This document shows, piece after piece, positions 1 through 12,400 of a stretch of DNA of 64,000 bases (position 1 is its first letter; each line of letters opens with the position of its first letter). A program made the position numbers and the translations under genes. The notes under the pieces are model-generated. The model saw nothing but the letters and a program-made list of their open reading frames with translations, did not search any database and was not told the origin of the DNA. Source of the stretch: Phoronis australis (Eukaryota > Phoronida > Phoronidae); the NCBI GenBank assembly GCA_002633005.1, contig NMRA01000087.1, positions 514,701 to 578,700 of the forward strand, written 5' to 3'.

Positions 1-431
1 GGCTGCCAGCGCGTCGTTTAGGATCGTCATGAACATGCTGAGAAGGCTCACGTACACCAAGGCGATGAACATAATGAAGAACCCCGGACCAAGGTACGGG
101 TCTGCTTGCGACATGGCCTCAAAGTCGAAATCACCCAAGCTGAAAGCGAACAACGCTTCGAATGCGCCGATGACGCTTCCGTAACTGGGCAACAGCTTGC
201 CAAAGATAAGATAACCTGACTGGCAGAATGCGAAGAAGTAGATGAGGAACGTCGGCAGGAATGACTTAAGGTCTTTCATTGAGTAGCGAATGACTTCACC
301 TATTACTTCCATGCGACGGTTGAAGGACAACAGTTTAAGAAGTTTGACAGTTGACCAAAAGACGACGAGTGATACGACGTAGCCGAAGAGTTCATCGTAA
401 AGTGCAAGAGACTGGAAGTTGACGAAGTCAC
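1..431 (-). CDS. PKD1-like exon 26 (cut by the window edge): helices S4-S6 and pore
   Basis: Acceptor ATTTACAG, phase 1 in. It reads FVNFQSLALYDELFGYVVSL, an S4-like segment with basic residues (VKLLKLLSFNRRM), S5 (FLPTFLIYFFAFCQSGYLIF), the pore loop FEALFAFSLGDFDFEAM, and S6 (FFIMFIALVYVSLLSMFMTI), ending LNDALAA at the window edge. The LGD triplet sits where the selectivity filter of polycystin-2 channels lies. The frame is open to position 1, so the cytoplasmic tail continues to the left. Confidence 0.93.
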
Positions 432-3400
432 CTGTAAATATGAAACTTGCTACATAATTTCAGCAATATTTGACAATAAAAAGAATCTCAATGGTTGTCA
501 GTTTAACCAAAATTTATCCCAAGTTGATGTTCCTTCCATAAAATATCAAGCTCTCTTTCAAATAAACAGAGTATGATACCTAAGTTTTGAAGTTCAGGTA
601 GAGCAACAACGAAATGGTGGCCAAAAGGGATTAATACAGAACTTCACCATTTCGAAACTAAGACTGAAAAGCAAGACGGGAGTATTTAGGGGTGTTGCTA
701 TTAGAATTTTAATGAAATTTCCTAAAACGCAAGTACGTAACATGATGTTTTTCTGTAATTTGCCAGTTTAGTTTAAAGACACATTTGAGTTTAAACTGTT
801 ACTATGGAGATCGTAGAGTTTTATGGTATACTACGTTCCATAGGATATATTTAACAAAATATCATTAAGGCAAAATATATTTACAGCGTCTCATTGTGTA
901 ACAGGACCTACCTTCGTGTGGAAAGAGTAAGTACACGTGAGACAACGTAAAATCAAGGAATGAAAGACGAGTGCTTCGTGAATATGCTCGGGTGCTTACT
1001 AGCCTAGCTTAGCAAAATGGCTGAAGTGATCGGCTGCTGAGGTTGGAGTGTTGAATTGTGGGATTGAATTCATTTCTTTTCCATAAATGAAGATTTTCGC
1101 CGTAAGTGCAAGCTAATGTCTTACCGTCTATGGAATTCAACCCAGCTAACACTGACGCGTGCTTCCAAAGAGCCATACATTGACCAAACGATTACTGGGC
1201 CTGAGAACCTCGTCTATCTGTTGTTTAACGTGAATGTTGAGTCGGTGTAATGCTGATTGCTAATTCGTAGCTTTCAAATGGCGTTACCTTACCAACTGTT
1301 ACTGCCACCACTATCACTACCACCGCCATCAAAACTACCGCTACTAGAAATAATAACCCTCCGGTACGGGTGTGCAATACCGCTACCACTACCGCTGGTA
1401 CATATAATGCTTAACAGCACGTTATAGTGAGTAAGAGTAAAATAATTGAGAGTTACTCACTAGATCCACTTTCGTGCAAAGCGTCCATGGCAAGTTTAGC
1501 CAGGCCGTGTTTGATGACGTACATCACGATGGCAATCAGTGAACACACTAGGGTGGCAAACTCAACGAAATTCCAGAATTTGTTGAAGTATTTGAACCTC
1601 TGTTTGATGATTAGTTTGACTTCACGTTGGAGAAAGTAGATTAGGAAGATGACGTAGATGATCTCTGCCGATAGAACTAAGAGGCCAAAGCTACCAACGT
1701 AACTAAAGAGGCGGAACACCTGAAAACAATGAAACGCATTTTCGGACGTGCTCGTCATTAACAGATTTGTGAAAAATTGTCGTGGTTGTAGAATACCATG
1801 AGCGATAAGCCTCTAGAGGTCATTTTCACCAATTGACCTTTCCTTGCATGCGCGCACCCAGCCTTCAATATGGGGGGCTCGAATTCCTGGCGTTGTGGAC
1901 CTTTTGGTAACAAAAAAGCGAGCGGACTAAAAAAACTGGGGCCACCACTGTGAATTGCACGTCTTATTTTCTCGGACTTTTTGTTTCTAAGAGGCGGACC
2001 TTTTTGCCCACTTCGCCAAATGGGGGGCTCATTCGAGCATGCCTTGATAGCCGAAAGTGGCACATTAAACTGAACAGTAGAAACCCCGAATATCCAACGC
2101 ACAATGAAACAAACAAACAAAAACAGAGAACGCACATATTACAATTGTACATTACAGTCAATAGGTAGCCTGAATGACGGATTTTCCAAAAATTGCAAAC
2201 CGTAAAATGGTCAATGTACTTAATTGCAACTTGTGGCTAAGAAGTGGTTCTATACCTACAATTGTGAGCACACGCTACCTTTTTAAATCACGACGTAATT
2301 GCAGTGGCGGATCCAGGATATCACAAGGGGGCCCAAATTTTTTTCTGTAAAAATTTGTGCATAGCACCGAAAGGGGGTGGTCGGGAAGGGGGCAAACCCC
2401 CTCCCGCTCAGGAAATTTTTCTGTTTTTTCCTCTAAAAATCAAGTGTTTTCCTTGATTCCGAAGTATTATCGAAGAAAAAAAAACACGGAGAACGTGTCA
2501 AACAGGAAAAACTGCAAATACCACAGACTCGAACTCACGATCTGGCGGGATAGAGCGGGCGTGCTTCACCACTGCACCACCACAATTTAACTTCTAACTT
2601 GATACTAAGAGACCTACTTGTTTATGGTCCACAGCGTTTGCGCGCGAAACCTACTTCTTTTTGTAATACTCATTACACGTTTTATATTTTGTGCAATAAG
2701 TTCGTAACAAATTTGTTGTATTTAAAATAGTCTTCAATTGCCCAAAAGACCAAATCCGTTTTTGTGTTGGCCATAATGACGCAATTGCTTTGGAAATCGA
2801 GTTAAGTTAAGGTTTGAAAAAAAGAGAATGATGAGTTTCTTAGTGATTCATTAAGGCTTCGATTAAAATTGATATCTTACCAGCAGCTTCTGTATTTTCA
2901 TCGTCACTCAGATTCCGTTTTCTTTAAAAAAATGAAGTAATTTTCTTCATTGCACAGTGGAGCAGACGACGGAAACGGAGTGGTAGCGTGCAGTGGTGTT
3001 TAAATCTTGTTTCCGCCGTATAATTTTAACTACTGGGGTTAATTAATAAACTCGACATTTCCTACGCTCTTCCTGTTTTATTTTTTGCGGCAGCCAGGGG
3101 GGGGGGCCTGGGGACTCCTAAATCCGCCTATGTTACCCAGCTATCCTAAAATTTTTACTGTAATTCCTTTCTCACACTCAACGACCGCCTTCATAATCTC
3201 CTTAAAGCTGAATTTTGCAGTTTATCTGGTTAAAAATGCAAACCGAATTAAGCCTTTTAAAGTCTATTACGCTCATAATTTCGAGCTCGCAATAGTCTTT
3301 ACAATGATACGATTATATCTCCGTTATCATCTCAAGTCACAAACAATTCGTCTATGCGCCATTTTTTTAAATTCACAATTTTAGGGTTGGCCAACCACAA

Positions 3401-6400
3401 CCACAAAAAAATTTGACAGAAGCGTTTTCTTGAGTCGCTGATGGTTTCGGTGTGCCTTTTGCAAACGGAAATAGAATTCTGTTACCCTAAAGAATATTAT
3501 GAGACCAGTTGTATGACAGCGAAAGACCTTATTCTGTTTTCTTTTAAGCCAACCTAACAGAGCGAAATGTAACTTTAAACCCAAGCGGTTATAAACCCGT
3601 TTTCCATCACCAAGAACACTTTCCAATTTAGACAAGTTACCGTTAGGAAATTGACTTGAATTGTTCGTTATTCACCTTGAATACGCTTTTGTGGCTTCGA
3701 AAGAATGACTGTTCGTTATGGCTTGCAACCTGGCTCTGCAAGTTGGCATGTCACGACGTGTCATTTAATGCACCGAGCACGGTCTCAACGAATAACAAAC
3801 TGTATGTTTTTGCAAACTCAGAAGCCACCTTTCATCAGAGTAAATGAGTATGTTGAGATTAATTTTATATCGGTAAGTGGTTGAAATCAAAATTTCTCTT
3901 TTTGGACGGAAAACGGAATTTTACCCGATTAAAATACTCGCTAAACACAATTTGCACAGAGATGTACCTTGACTTCCACTTTTGTGACAGCTCCACCTGT
4001 TGACATGAATTCCAGAACCATCTGAACAGACGCAAAGAGGTTGGTGTTGGCGCTAAAAAGAGCGAACTCCACAAAAACAGCCCTCGTGTTTAAATCAACC
4101 CAATCTTGCNGTTGAAAGTTTTTATTTTTTATTAATACCTCCTAAATAAATGTATTTAATGACGGTGTGTGCAATTTACCTACAGTAAAGCGCTAACTAA
4201 AATGAGAACGTACCAAACATCCAATTTTTATTACATTTTGACATCGATTTCTTCATATTCCACATTCACGTAACTCTAGAATAAAACTTAAGTTTACCTG
4301 GATAAGGTGCATTTTTAAGTTTCAGCGAACTCTGGTATACCCACGGTGAATCTGGATGTACAGACTTTACGTCTGTGCCATTAGACGGAGTCACCCAACC
4401 CGGAAAGTAGCTCTTTGTGTCGTCATTGGTCCACGAGTACTCCGAACGACAGAAGTCAATGTGGGCTTGGAAAAGTGGTTGTATTTTACAGGAGTCTAGA
4501 AATAAGGAACACGAACTACAAATTTTATCTCTTTTTACATTAGATCAGTTCATTCTGTTTTTGTCAAATGCAAAATACGTTTACTAAACAAAATTCTACA
4601 ACAAGTGGCATTACTGTTAGCTTGTGAACAGAAAAAGTAGCGGCCCATTATTATAGTTGGTGTTCCTTAACTATTATTTAGACCACATGCAGCTCATGTG
4701 ACTCTTGATCGAATTAAAGGTGATTTCTGTGTAAAGTCGACATTCTTCAGAGAAAAATGCACTATTGGCTAAGAATTCTCGAAATGCCAATGTTAAAAAT
4801 TGTTATTTGTGCCCATACAGAGCATGTTGGTCAAAATGTTACTATTTCAACTCGTCTTTGATACCACATGGCTAAATCAGGGACTTGATGGTGAAATATT
4901 GCTTGCATAAGAGTTTAAGCAACGTTGTAACAACATTGACAAACAACAGTGAGAAGGGAAGTTTTTGTCTCCAAGTTTAGGTGTGTACACAATTGACCAA
5001 ACTTAACGCAGCATTATTAAATTTTCTGTTTTCTATGCTGTTCAGCGTTGGCGCGATTCAGAAGTGCAAGGCATTCTTTAGTGTTTGTAAAAGGAAAACG
5101 TATGGGGTTAAGTCGGTCGGTAGGTCGGTCGGTCGGTCGGTCGGTCGGTCGGTCGGCCGGTCCGAGTCACTCACTTCAATGCCATGTAAAGAAAACAAGT
5201 CACGTCATTGCACGGATACACTTCACTAACGAACAAAACGCTCACCGTTTTTCACACGGAGTTGTCTTATCCTGGCCACCCCTACACGCACTGATTCCAT
5301 GTCGGCGGTCATCAAAGCTTCTCTCCAGTTCAACATTTTCCCATTGTACCAAGCGGGGGCGTACAAAGACGGCATCAGACCTGCAGAAATCCAGCTCCAG
5401 AACTGTTCCACTTTGCTAATCTGTGCAAAAGGATAGCAAAATCATCCAAAAGAAAATTACCTCGCACACAACGCGGTCGTGCAAATCTAACTTCAGTGAC
5501 TTTTTGTGTTTTCATAGTAATGCATACAATGAAATTTTCAAGAAAAAATACAAGCCAGTCTGCCTATAAGGATTGCAAACCATATCCACTGTGGTAGGTT
5601 CGTTTTCATGCACGTATTTTTTGCCTTAATATCCTGCGTACGTTCGAACTGAAGTAGGAGAAGTTAAACTTTGTGTTGAAACATTTATACGCACAAAATT
5701 CCCCGATTTGTTAAACGCTTGCGTTATTACACCGAAACTCGTGTCAGTTGACTTGATTGCCCTCCCACATGCCAAGATGCAACGTGTATCGGAAAGATAA
5801 GGTGATCGGATCGTTCATGGGGTTTACCAACCCCAGAAAAGTGAGGCACTCCGCTTCCAGCGAACATTTTCTTTAAATTAGCTGCGAAAGTGTACGAGTC
5901 ACTGTCACGTGACTGGTGAGCGATGAAGAAGAGAACAAGAAGGAACAGAATGTAAACAATGATGCTTTTCAAGATGGCTTCCATCTCTATTTCTTTGAGT
6001 CGCTCTTCTCGTGCAGCAGCTAAAAGCTCGGGATCTGGAGGTTTAATTGTGCTCATACCGTGTTTGCGTTGCATCAGTATTTCTGCAAAACAAAAAACAA
6101 AAAATACTTTTGCTTAAAGTGATATTTTCAATTCGGCTGAAGGCAGCGTGTACTAAGAAGAACCTCTTCATAAATACGCCATCCTGCTACACAACTATGA
6201 TAGACATGATCAAGTATGTGCGTCACAGGCAGGTCTTTGTCTATTACGCGAGAAAAGAACAAACTATTCGTCCTCAGTAACTTCCCAAACTTCACCAGAG
6301 ACGCTGACAAAAGATTCAGTTCTCACTGATTCGAAATTGAGCTCTGTCTGATCGTTGTTACTTTGGTTGTTTATCAATCTTCAAAATCTAATGCGAAAAA

Positions 6401-9400
6401 TACGAAAATAAGTTGAAACTTACCTTCCGTATTAATTTTTTTGCTCGTTGCAAACAGCTCGCCACCGATCGGCGTGCATTTGTTATCATTCAGAGAGTCA
6501 CAAATTCCGTCTTCTTCTTCCAGTTCAGGTTTCTTGAGAATGCATGATATAAAAGCCGCAATAGCAAAGACCTACAATACAATAAGTAAAAATTCATGGC
6601 GGATGTCAAGCATAGCCAAGAAACCAATCTATCATCCAAAAGTCAACTGATTTAAATAAAACAGGTTCAATGGGTGAAAGGTGACTGGAAGTAAATGCCT
6701 AGCACACACTTTTAATGAAAAAATGTTATTGAAAAACAAATTATGACTCCATTTTATTTAATAAAACGTTTGCAGTGGCTGCGCTTGATTGATTTCGCTT
6801 GTTCCACCGGGTCTAGCGGTTAAGAGCATGATCATCTGTAGGCCGGAAGTCGTCATCAAGAACAAATCAAATGTCTTAGCCGGTTGACGTGGCAGAACCG
6901 GCAGTCATCAAGAGCAGCCATGTGTGCGTATACCTTGATAGGCTGAACAACTACGACGGACTGGAAGAAAGAGAGGATGAATGTAGTGAGCCACTCTTCA
7001 GCTTTTTCCTTGCCCCATTCCATACTGTACAGTATGGTGAAAAATGCGCATGTCACTACACTGAAGAAGCACACTGAAAAATATGCACCAGAAACCAATC
7101 ATTTTCATTCAAATTTAAAATCATTACGATGTCATTTATTTTTTTCTATCCCGTATTTGAAATCATACGTCGACATCAGCCTGATTTGGAAAGAATGTTA
7201 GGAATTTGAGAGAGCAGTCACGTGCACTTACGTATCCATCCAAGTATTACTGACCACCATGGCAATGAAAAAGGCTTTTTCTTCTTCTTCTCATGCGGGG
7301 CTTCTTCCTCAGCGTCGTACTTACTTCGTTTGTGGTATGACAAAATGTTCTGTAGACTCTCAACAAATTTGTCATACTTTGATTTTTGTGGAAGTGAGGA
7401 AAAAATAGAGGAAATCCCTTTGATGTTTTTCCATTTAAATTTCTTCGACAGCCCTTGGTTTGACTGGAGAATTATATTTCGTTTCGGACGTGCTTTACGG
7501 AAGATGGTTACTAGAATCAAGTTGACAGGGAACACTATTAACGTGCTAGCAATGCTGACAAAAAGCTGCTGCATTGTGAATGTTAGAGGTCCAATCTTCA
7601 CTGCTTCCACCTTCTGTACTCTCTCTTCCGACTTGAACCACATGCAATTTGTAATCATAGTGCAGAAGAGAAGTGAAACACAGCAGGAGATCCGCTGAAC
7701 ACGGGTGAAGTTGCTTCGTGTTGGGCGGGAAACAACAGAAAACCATAGATGGTCATTGGTCAGCTTTTTACGCACTGACGACGAGAAGAGTTGCTTGAAA
7801 TTACACAGATCTTCCATGGTAGCCACTGGTACAATTCTCTCCACTAGACCGTCGTCTTCTTCGACAGCAAGCCAACGGTTCACCAAGAAGAAAAACCTAG
7901 AGGGAAAATTTACATCGTTGACAAAACTGGAAATAAAGAGTAAACGAATGATGATAGGAGGTAGGTAAATTCATGAAAATGAATTAGTTTGTTTAGATAT
8001 TATTCCGTTGACTTTTACAGAATGTTTAAACATTAAAATTGATGATTGATGGAGTCACAAGAATCGACAAAACAAACAAAACAAATTATAAATTCATCAA
8101 ATACTTACTTTTGACCAGTTTGTAGGTCAGTCACTTCAATTTGGTCCAGATACCAACTCTTTTTATTTCTATCGGCAGAGTTGTCATGCCAAATCCTTAA
8201 CATGGTGACAGATCCAAGGGACGCTTCAACGCTCAACAGGAAATTCATTATACTTCCGCGTTTGAATCCCTTAATTGGACAAAAAGGGGTGTTAGCAATG
8301 ATCATTTGTGAAAAATACTGAGCTGGAAAACGTACCATGAGTAAAGATGAACAGAAACGGGGTTGTTTTCAAGCTTTAGTACAAGAAGTCAATGACTGAG
8401 AGAGAGCTGACTCTAACAAACTCGTATTAGTTCTATGGGTAAAGATGGTGAGTGACTAAGAAATCGGTGATGACATAAATCGATGATTACAACTAAAGGG
8501 ATAATCGCTACATGATACATTACTGCAACATGTGGATGCTCGGTGCCGTCGCCCGTCGCCCTGTTGCCACCCTCCCCCCCCCCCCTCTGCACGCTACTGC
8601 ATGGAATGTATGTACAACTGCACCACCAGGGCAGAGGACTACCACAGAGATTTGAGATATTACACCTTTCTGTTCCCATCGCTGAGTTTCCTGACGCCAG
8701 TATCCTCCATATCGCCACATATGATGAAACTGACGTTCGATTCTGTTCCAGCGTTCTTCTTCATAGATGTATATACACTAAGTTGGTAATGATAACCATC
8801 CGTTGGTAAGTTGTCTTCTAGAGGAGTTGCGCCCCACTGAAATTTTAAAATGCATAGTCAGTTGTGGAACTATGGTTTAGGTAATGACGACGCGTTCGAC
8901 TTCCAAGACTGATATCGTAATTAGTCATTGCATGGGATATTAAGCGAAGACAGGTCAATTGTAATGAAGATTCGTGTGCTCTAACTAGTGTTCGGAGGCC
9001 TGTCAACGAAACTGTGTAGTTCCTTTAATTTCTGGCGTCCTTCCACAAGTATCAAGATCTCATCCTAAATGAAGTAATTATCATTTCTGATCACCAAGAA
9101 GTTTGAGAACTTGCCGACTACTTATAGAAGAGTAATGTTAGCAACGAATTGTACCTTAACGAGATCCTTTTTGTCAGCCCATCTCGCCCACACCAACAGG
9201 CCAAAATACAGAACCAAAATTGAGATGACAGTACTGAACACGGCTGCATTCTCGCTCAGGTTCTTAAACTTATCGAACACGGTGTTGAAGTCAATGGTGT
9301 TGGGAGGAACCACAAAGTCTCCGCCAAACGCTGTCAGGTGAGTACATAAGCATTGTGTTTTACTGACGCTGGTTAGCGGACCTACCTGTAAGCAGTGAAA

Positions 9401-12400
9401 TTAAAGGAAATTTTTACGACCCTGACTATTCGAACATTTGTCATACGGGTATTTGGAATTGCAACTGTGCAAAGTACAGATTTGTGAATGGTGAAGCGGT
9501 TGCATATGTATGTACAGTGCTGCATTTAAAATTTCTAATGCACTTAAAACAATCTGCTTCAAAGTTAATTCCATAGGGTGGCAGCAAAGGTAATTACAGA
9601 AGGTTGTATAACTAAAGTAAACGCCCAAGTCTTTCTGATGGTGCATTAAAATGTGAAGCATTCAGTACAGCATAAGTTCTTTCAAACTGAAATCTGTCTA
9701 TATCTTGAGGAAATTGGGATCGGGTGACTTTACGGAGTGGTAAGCAAGTTCGTGTCTATGCTTTCGTACTCACTGTGCATCCGTCTGAAGACCATGTTTC
9801 CGTAGACTCGTTCCAAAATTTACATCCCGATGTAAACATGCGTAGATTATAGGTATGGTTAGTTTCACTTTGGGAAAACAAAACTTTGGAACCTATAAAA
9901 AACAAGATTTTCCAAGTAGGTTTGCTGTTATTAAGATCACGTCTTTTTGCCATTTGTAGGCTACGCGACCATACTGTGAGCACTTCGCCCAGTTTAGCTG
10001 GCTAAAAATTAAAGTCGAATTATAGGCTTTTTACTCGCATAAGTTCTATCTAATAGTTTTTCTTATCGCGATGGGATCATACTTTTATTGCCAACAAGAT
10101 TATTAAAACCCTCATCGTATCCAGAAAATGTTTGAGAGTTGATTGGGGTTAGCCAAACCTAAAAGTGCGAAGTCAGAAATGGTGCATATACGCATTACCT
10201 GATCACCTGTGGCTTGAGTTGCCGGCTTTAATGTAGACTTTAAAATGATAACTGGGGTGAAATGTTTTACCTTCAAGATCGCATGAGTGTGGCATTTTTG
10301 TATCCCAAAGCTTCACTTAAGAATTCAATCCTGACAGCTAAACAACGGCGAAGCACAAAAAAAGAATGAGTTTGCAATGACCATAACTCTTATTAGATTG
10401 TAAAACACCGGTTACGACATAATGGTTCACACTCATCGCCAAATTCCGGGGACATAGACAACCCGACTCTCCATCTTTCAAGTTTTAGCAATTCCATTTT
10501 TCAGTGGGTATTAATCACCAAAAAATTCACTAAATTCGAGCATGTGTAGCAACAGAAATTTTAGCTGTAAGTTTAGATTAATATCAATGATGAGAATGAA
10601 CAGGTAACACCTATTCAATACCAATTGCCATCTTATCGGGTAGACAATTGACTACGTCACAGTTCAGGACAATAGTCCACAACTCACCAGCCAACTTGAT
10701 GCCTATGTAGTACGTGCCATTCAACCGCGTGATGTTCATTGAGGGAAACACAGTAAAATGGTAATCTTCTGTTGGAAGGGGATCTGAGCCGACCGTCTCG
10801 TCAGCAGCTATTGGAACCTTGGTTTTGTAGTCGTAGTAAGTTTCGTTTGGAAATGAATGATATTTCACAAAAACCTGAAATGATACAAACGAATGGAATT
10901 TTTAAATACGGATCATCACAAAAATATTTACTCTTTAAAAATTGCTCGTGGACTGAATCAGTCACTGGATCTTGGACTTCACAGAATATATTAACTATCA
11001 GGCCTATCGGACGATAGCCTATTCTTAAGTAGCTTCATGTCTATTGTTGTTGTTATAAATAGCCTTTTATTAATTAAATTCTGCTCATTCTTTACTTTTG
11101 TATCCAATTTTACATGAAAGTGCACCTGTCCACGACGTTCACGCAATCAGCGTCCGTTCTGAAACCCTAATTATGACAAAAGCAGACAAAGTAAAGGAAA
11201 TCACGCCGAGGTTTGAAAGTGTAAAACCTGTGTGTGCCAGAAGCAAACTAGTTATAGATGTCGGCGGGCTCTTACTTCGTAAACGTCATCATTTTCAGGC
11301 CTCAGTATGACGTGGAGTGAAGAATCATTTTGCGCCAGGACTATACTATGGTAGTTCCACTCTTGCTTCTGGAGGGATGACGTCATCGTATAGTTGCCGC
11401 CTTTTGGCATCTTGTGTGGGTTCCCTAGAACATACGTCATGCATGTTGCATTGTTTCGCAAATTCAGCACGTGCCACTGGAGCTCTTCGATGAGGGTTTC
11501 TAGGGGCGCATCACTAACACAGGTGGGTATTTTCATTATTCACTGTCACAGGTGAGTGCGTGATTTGACTATGTGCGTTTACAGTATCGATCGTTTCCTT
11601 AGCGCATGGGTTATATTTGATTCATTTATTACCTTTATTTATGTTCATTTCACGTGTAAGCGCCGAAATTCAACAATAAACATAAGGCAAAAAAGTAAGA
11701 AACACGAATAACACAGAAAGCGAAATATAATTAGTTGCCTGACCATTAAAGAGGTTTATGAAGATTGTTATAAATAAGCAACTTGTTTGAAGATAATTAA
11801 ATGTCTTTACGGTCAAATTTACGTTGGCAGCAATGCTTGTTAATACAGTGTTGCGTTTTCAGCCAATTGCTTACGATCCTCTTTGCCACGACCTTTGATA
11901 AAATTGACCCTTAGATTTCATATGGAATAGGATACAGTGCTTTATTTGTTATCAGTGGAGGAATCGTAACTATTGTTAGGGAGTGTTGGAAGGTGGCAGG
12001 AATATCAATACTCGACAGCGAAGAGTACAATGTGAGATTGTTGCGTCGAGAGGTTTCCGTTATTATAACCTAACACAAACATAAACAGGTGACATTCTTG
12101 CATTGTTTACGAAGTAATCGATCGCGTTTCTTTTTTATTTCTATGAGAAAATCGATAAGTTTAAACAGAAGTTCAAGTTCTATAATTTCATTCAGTGCTA
12201 TTTGCTAATTATCCATTTCTTTATTGTTTTCATTAGCGCATTGACTTGATAATTTGTTCATTTAAAAGATATTTTAGCGTTTGTTTCAGTTAAACCTTGC
12301 AAGTTGATAAACGTTACTCGTAAACATCTAAGCATGGTATTTTTTTTCGGTGCACTCTCGTTGTGCTTGTCCATTTCTAGCGTTTACGCTTCAAAGAGGT

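Noticed and set aside
1950-2168. Short ORFs on both strands between polycystin exons
   Set aside because: They show no domain, splice signals or conservation pattern and lie in an intron.
2520-2590. Possible tRNA gene
   Set aside because: A and B boxes are present but no acceptor stem or full clover-leaf can be formed; a SINE head is a better fit.
6795-6860. tRNA-like phrase (CTAGCGGTTAAGAGCATG) on the plus strand
   Set aside because: The B box is degenerate and no fold is supported; at most an old SINE fragment.
7222-7968. Plus-strand ORFs of up to 158 codons opposite PKD1-like exon 18
   Set aside because: They are antisense shadows of a clearly coding exon.
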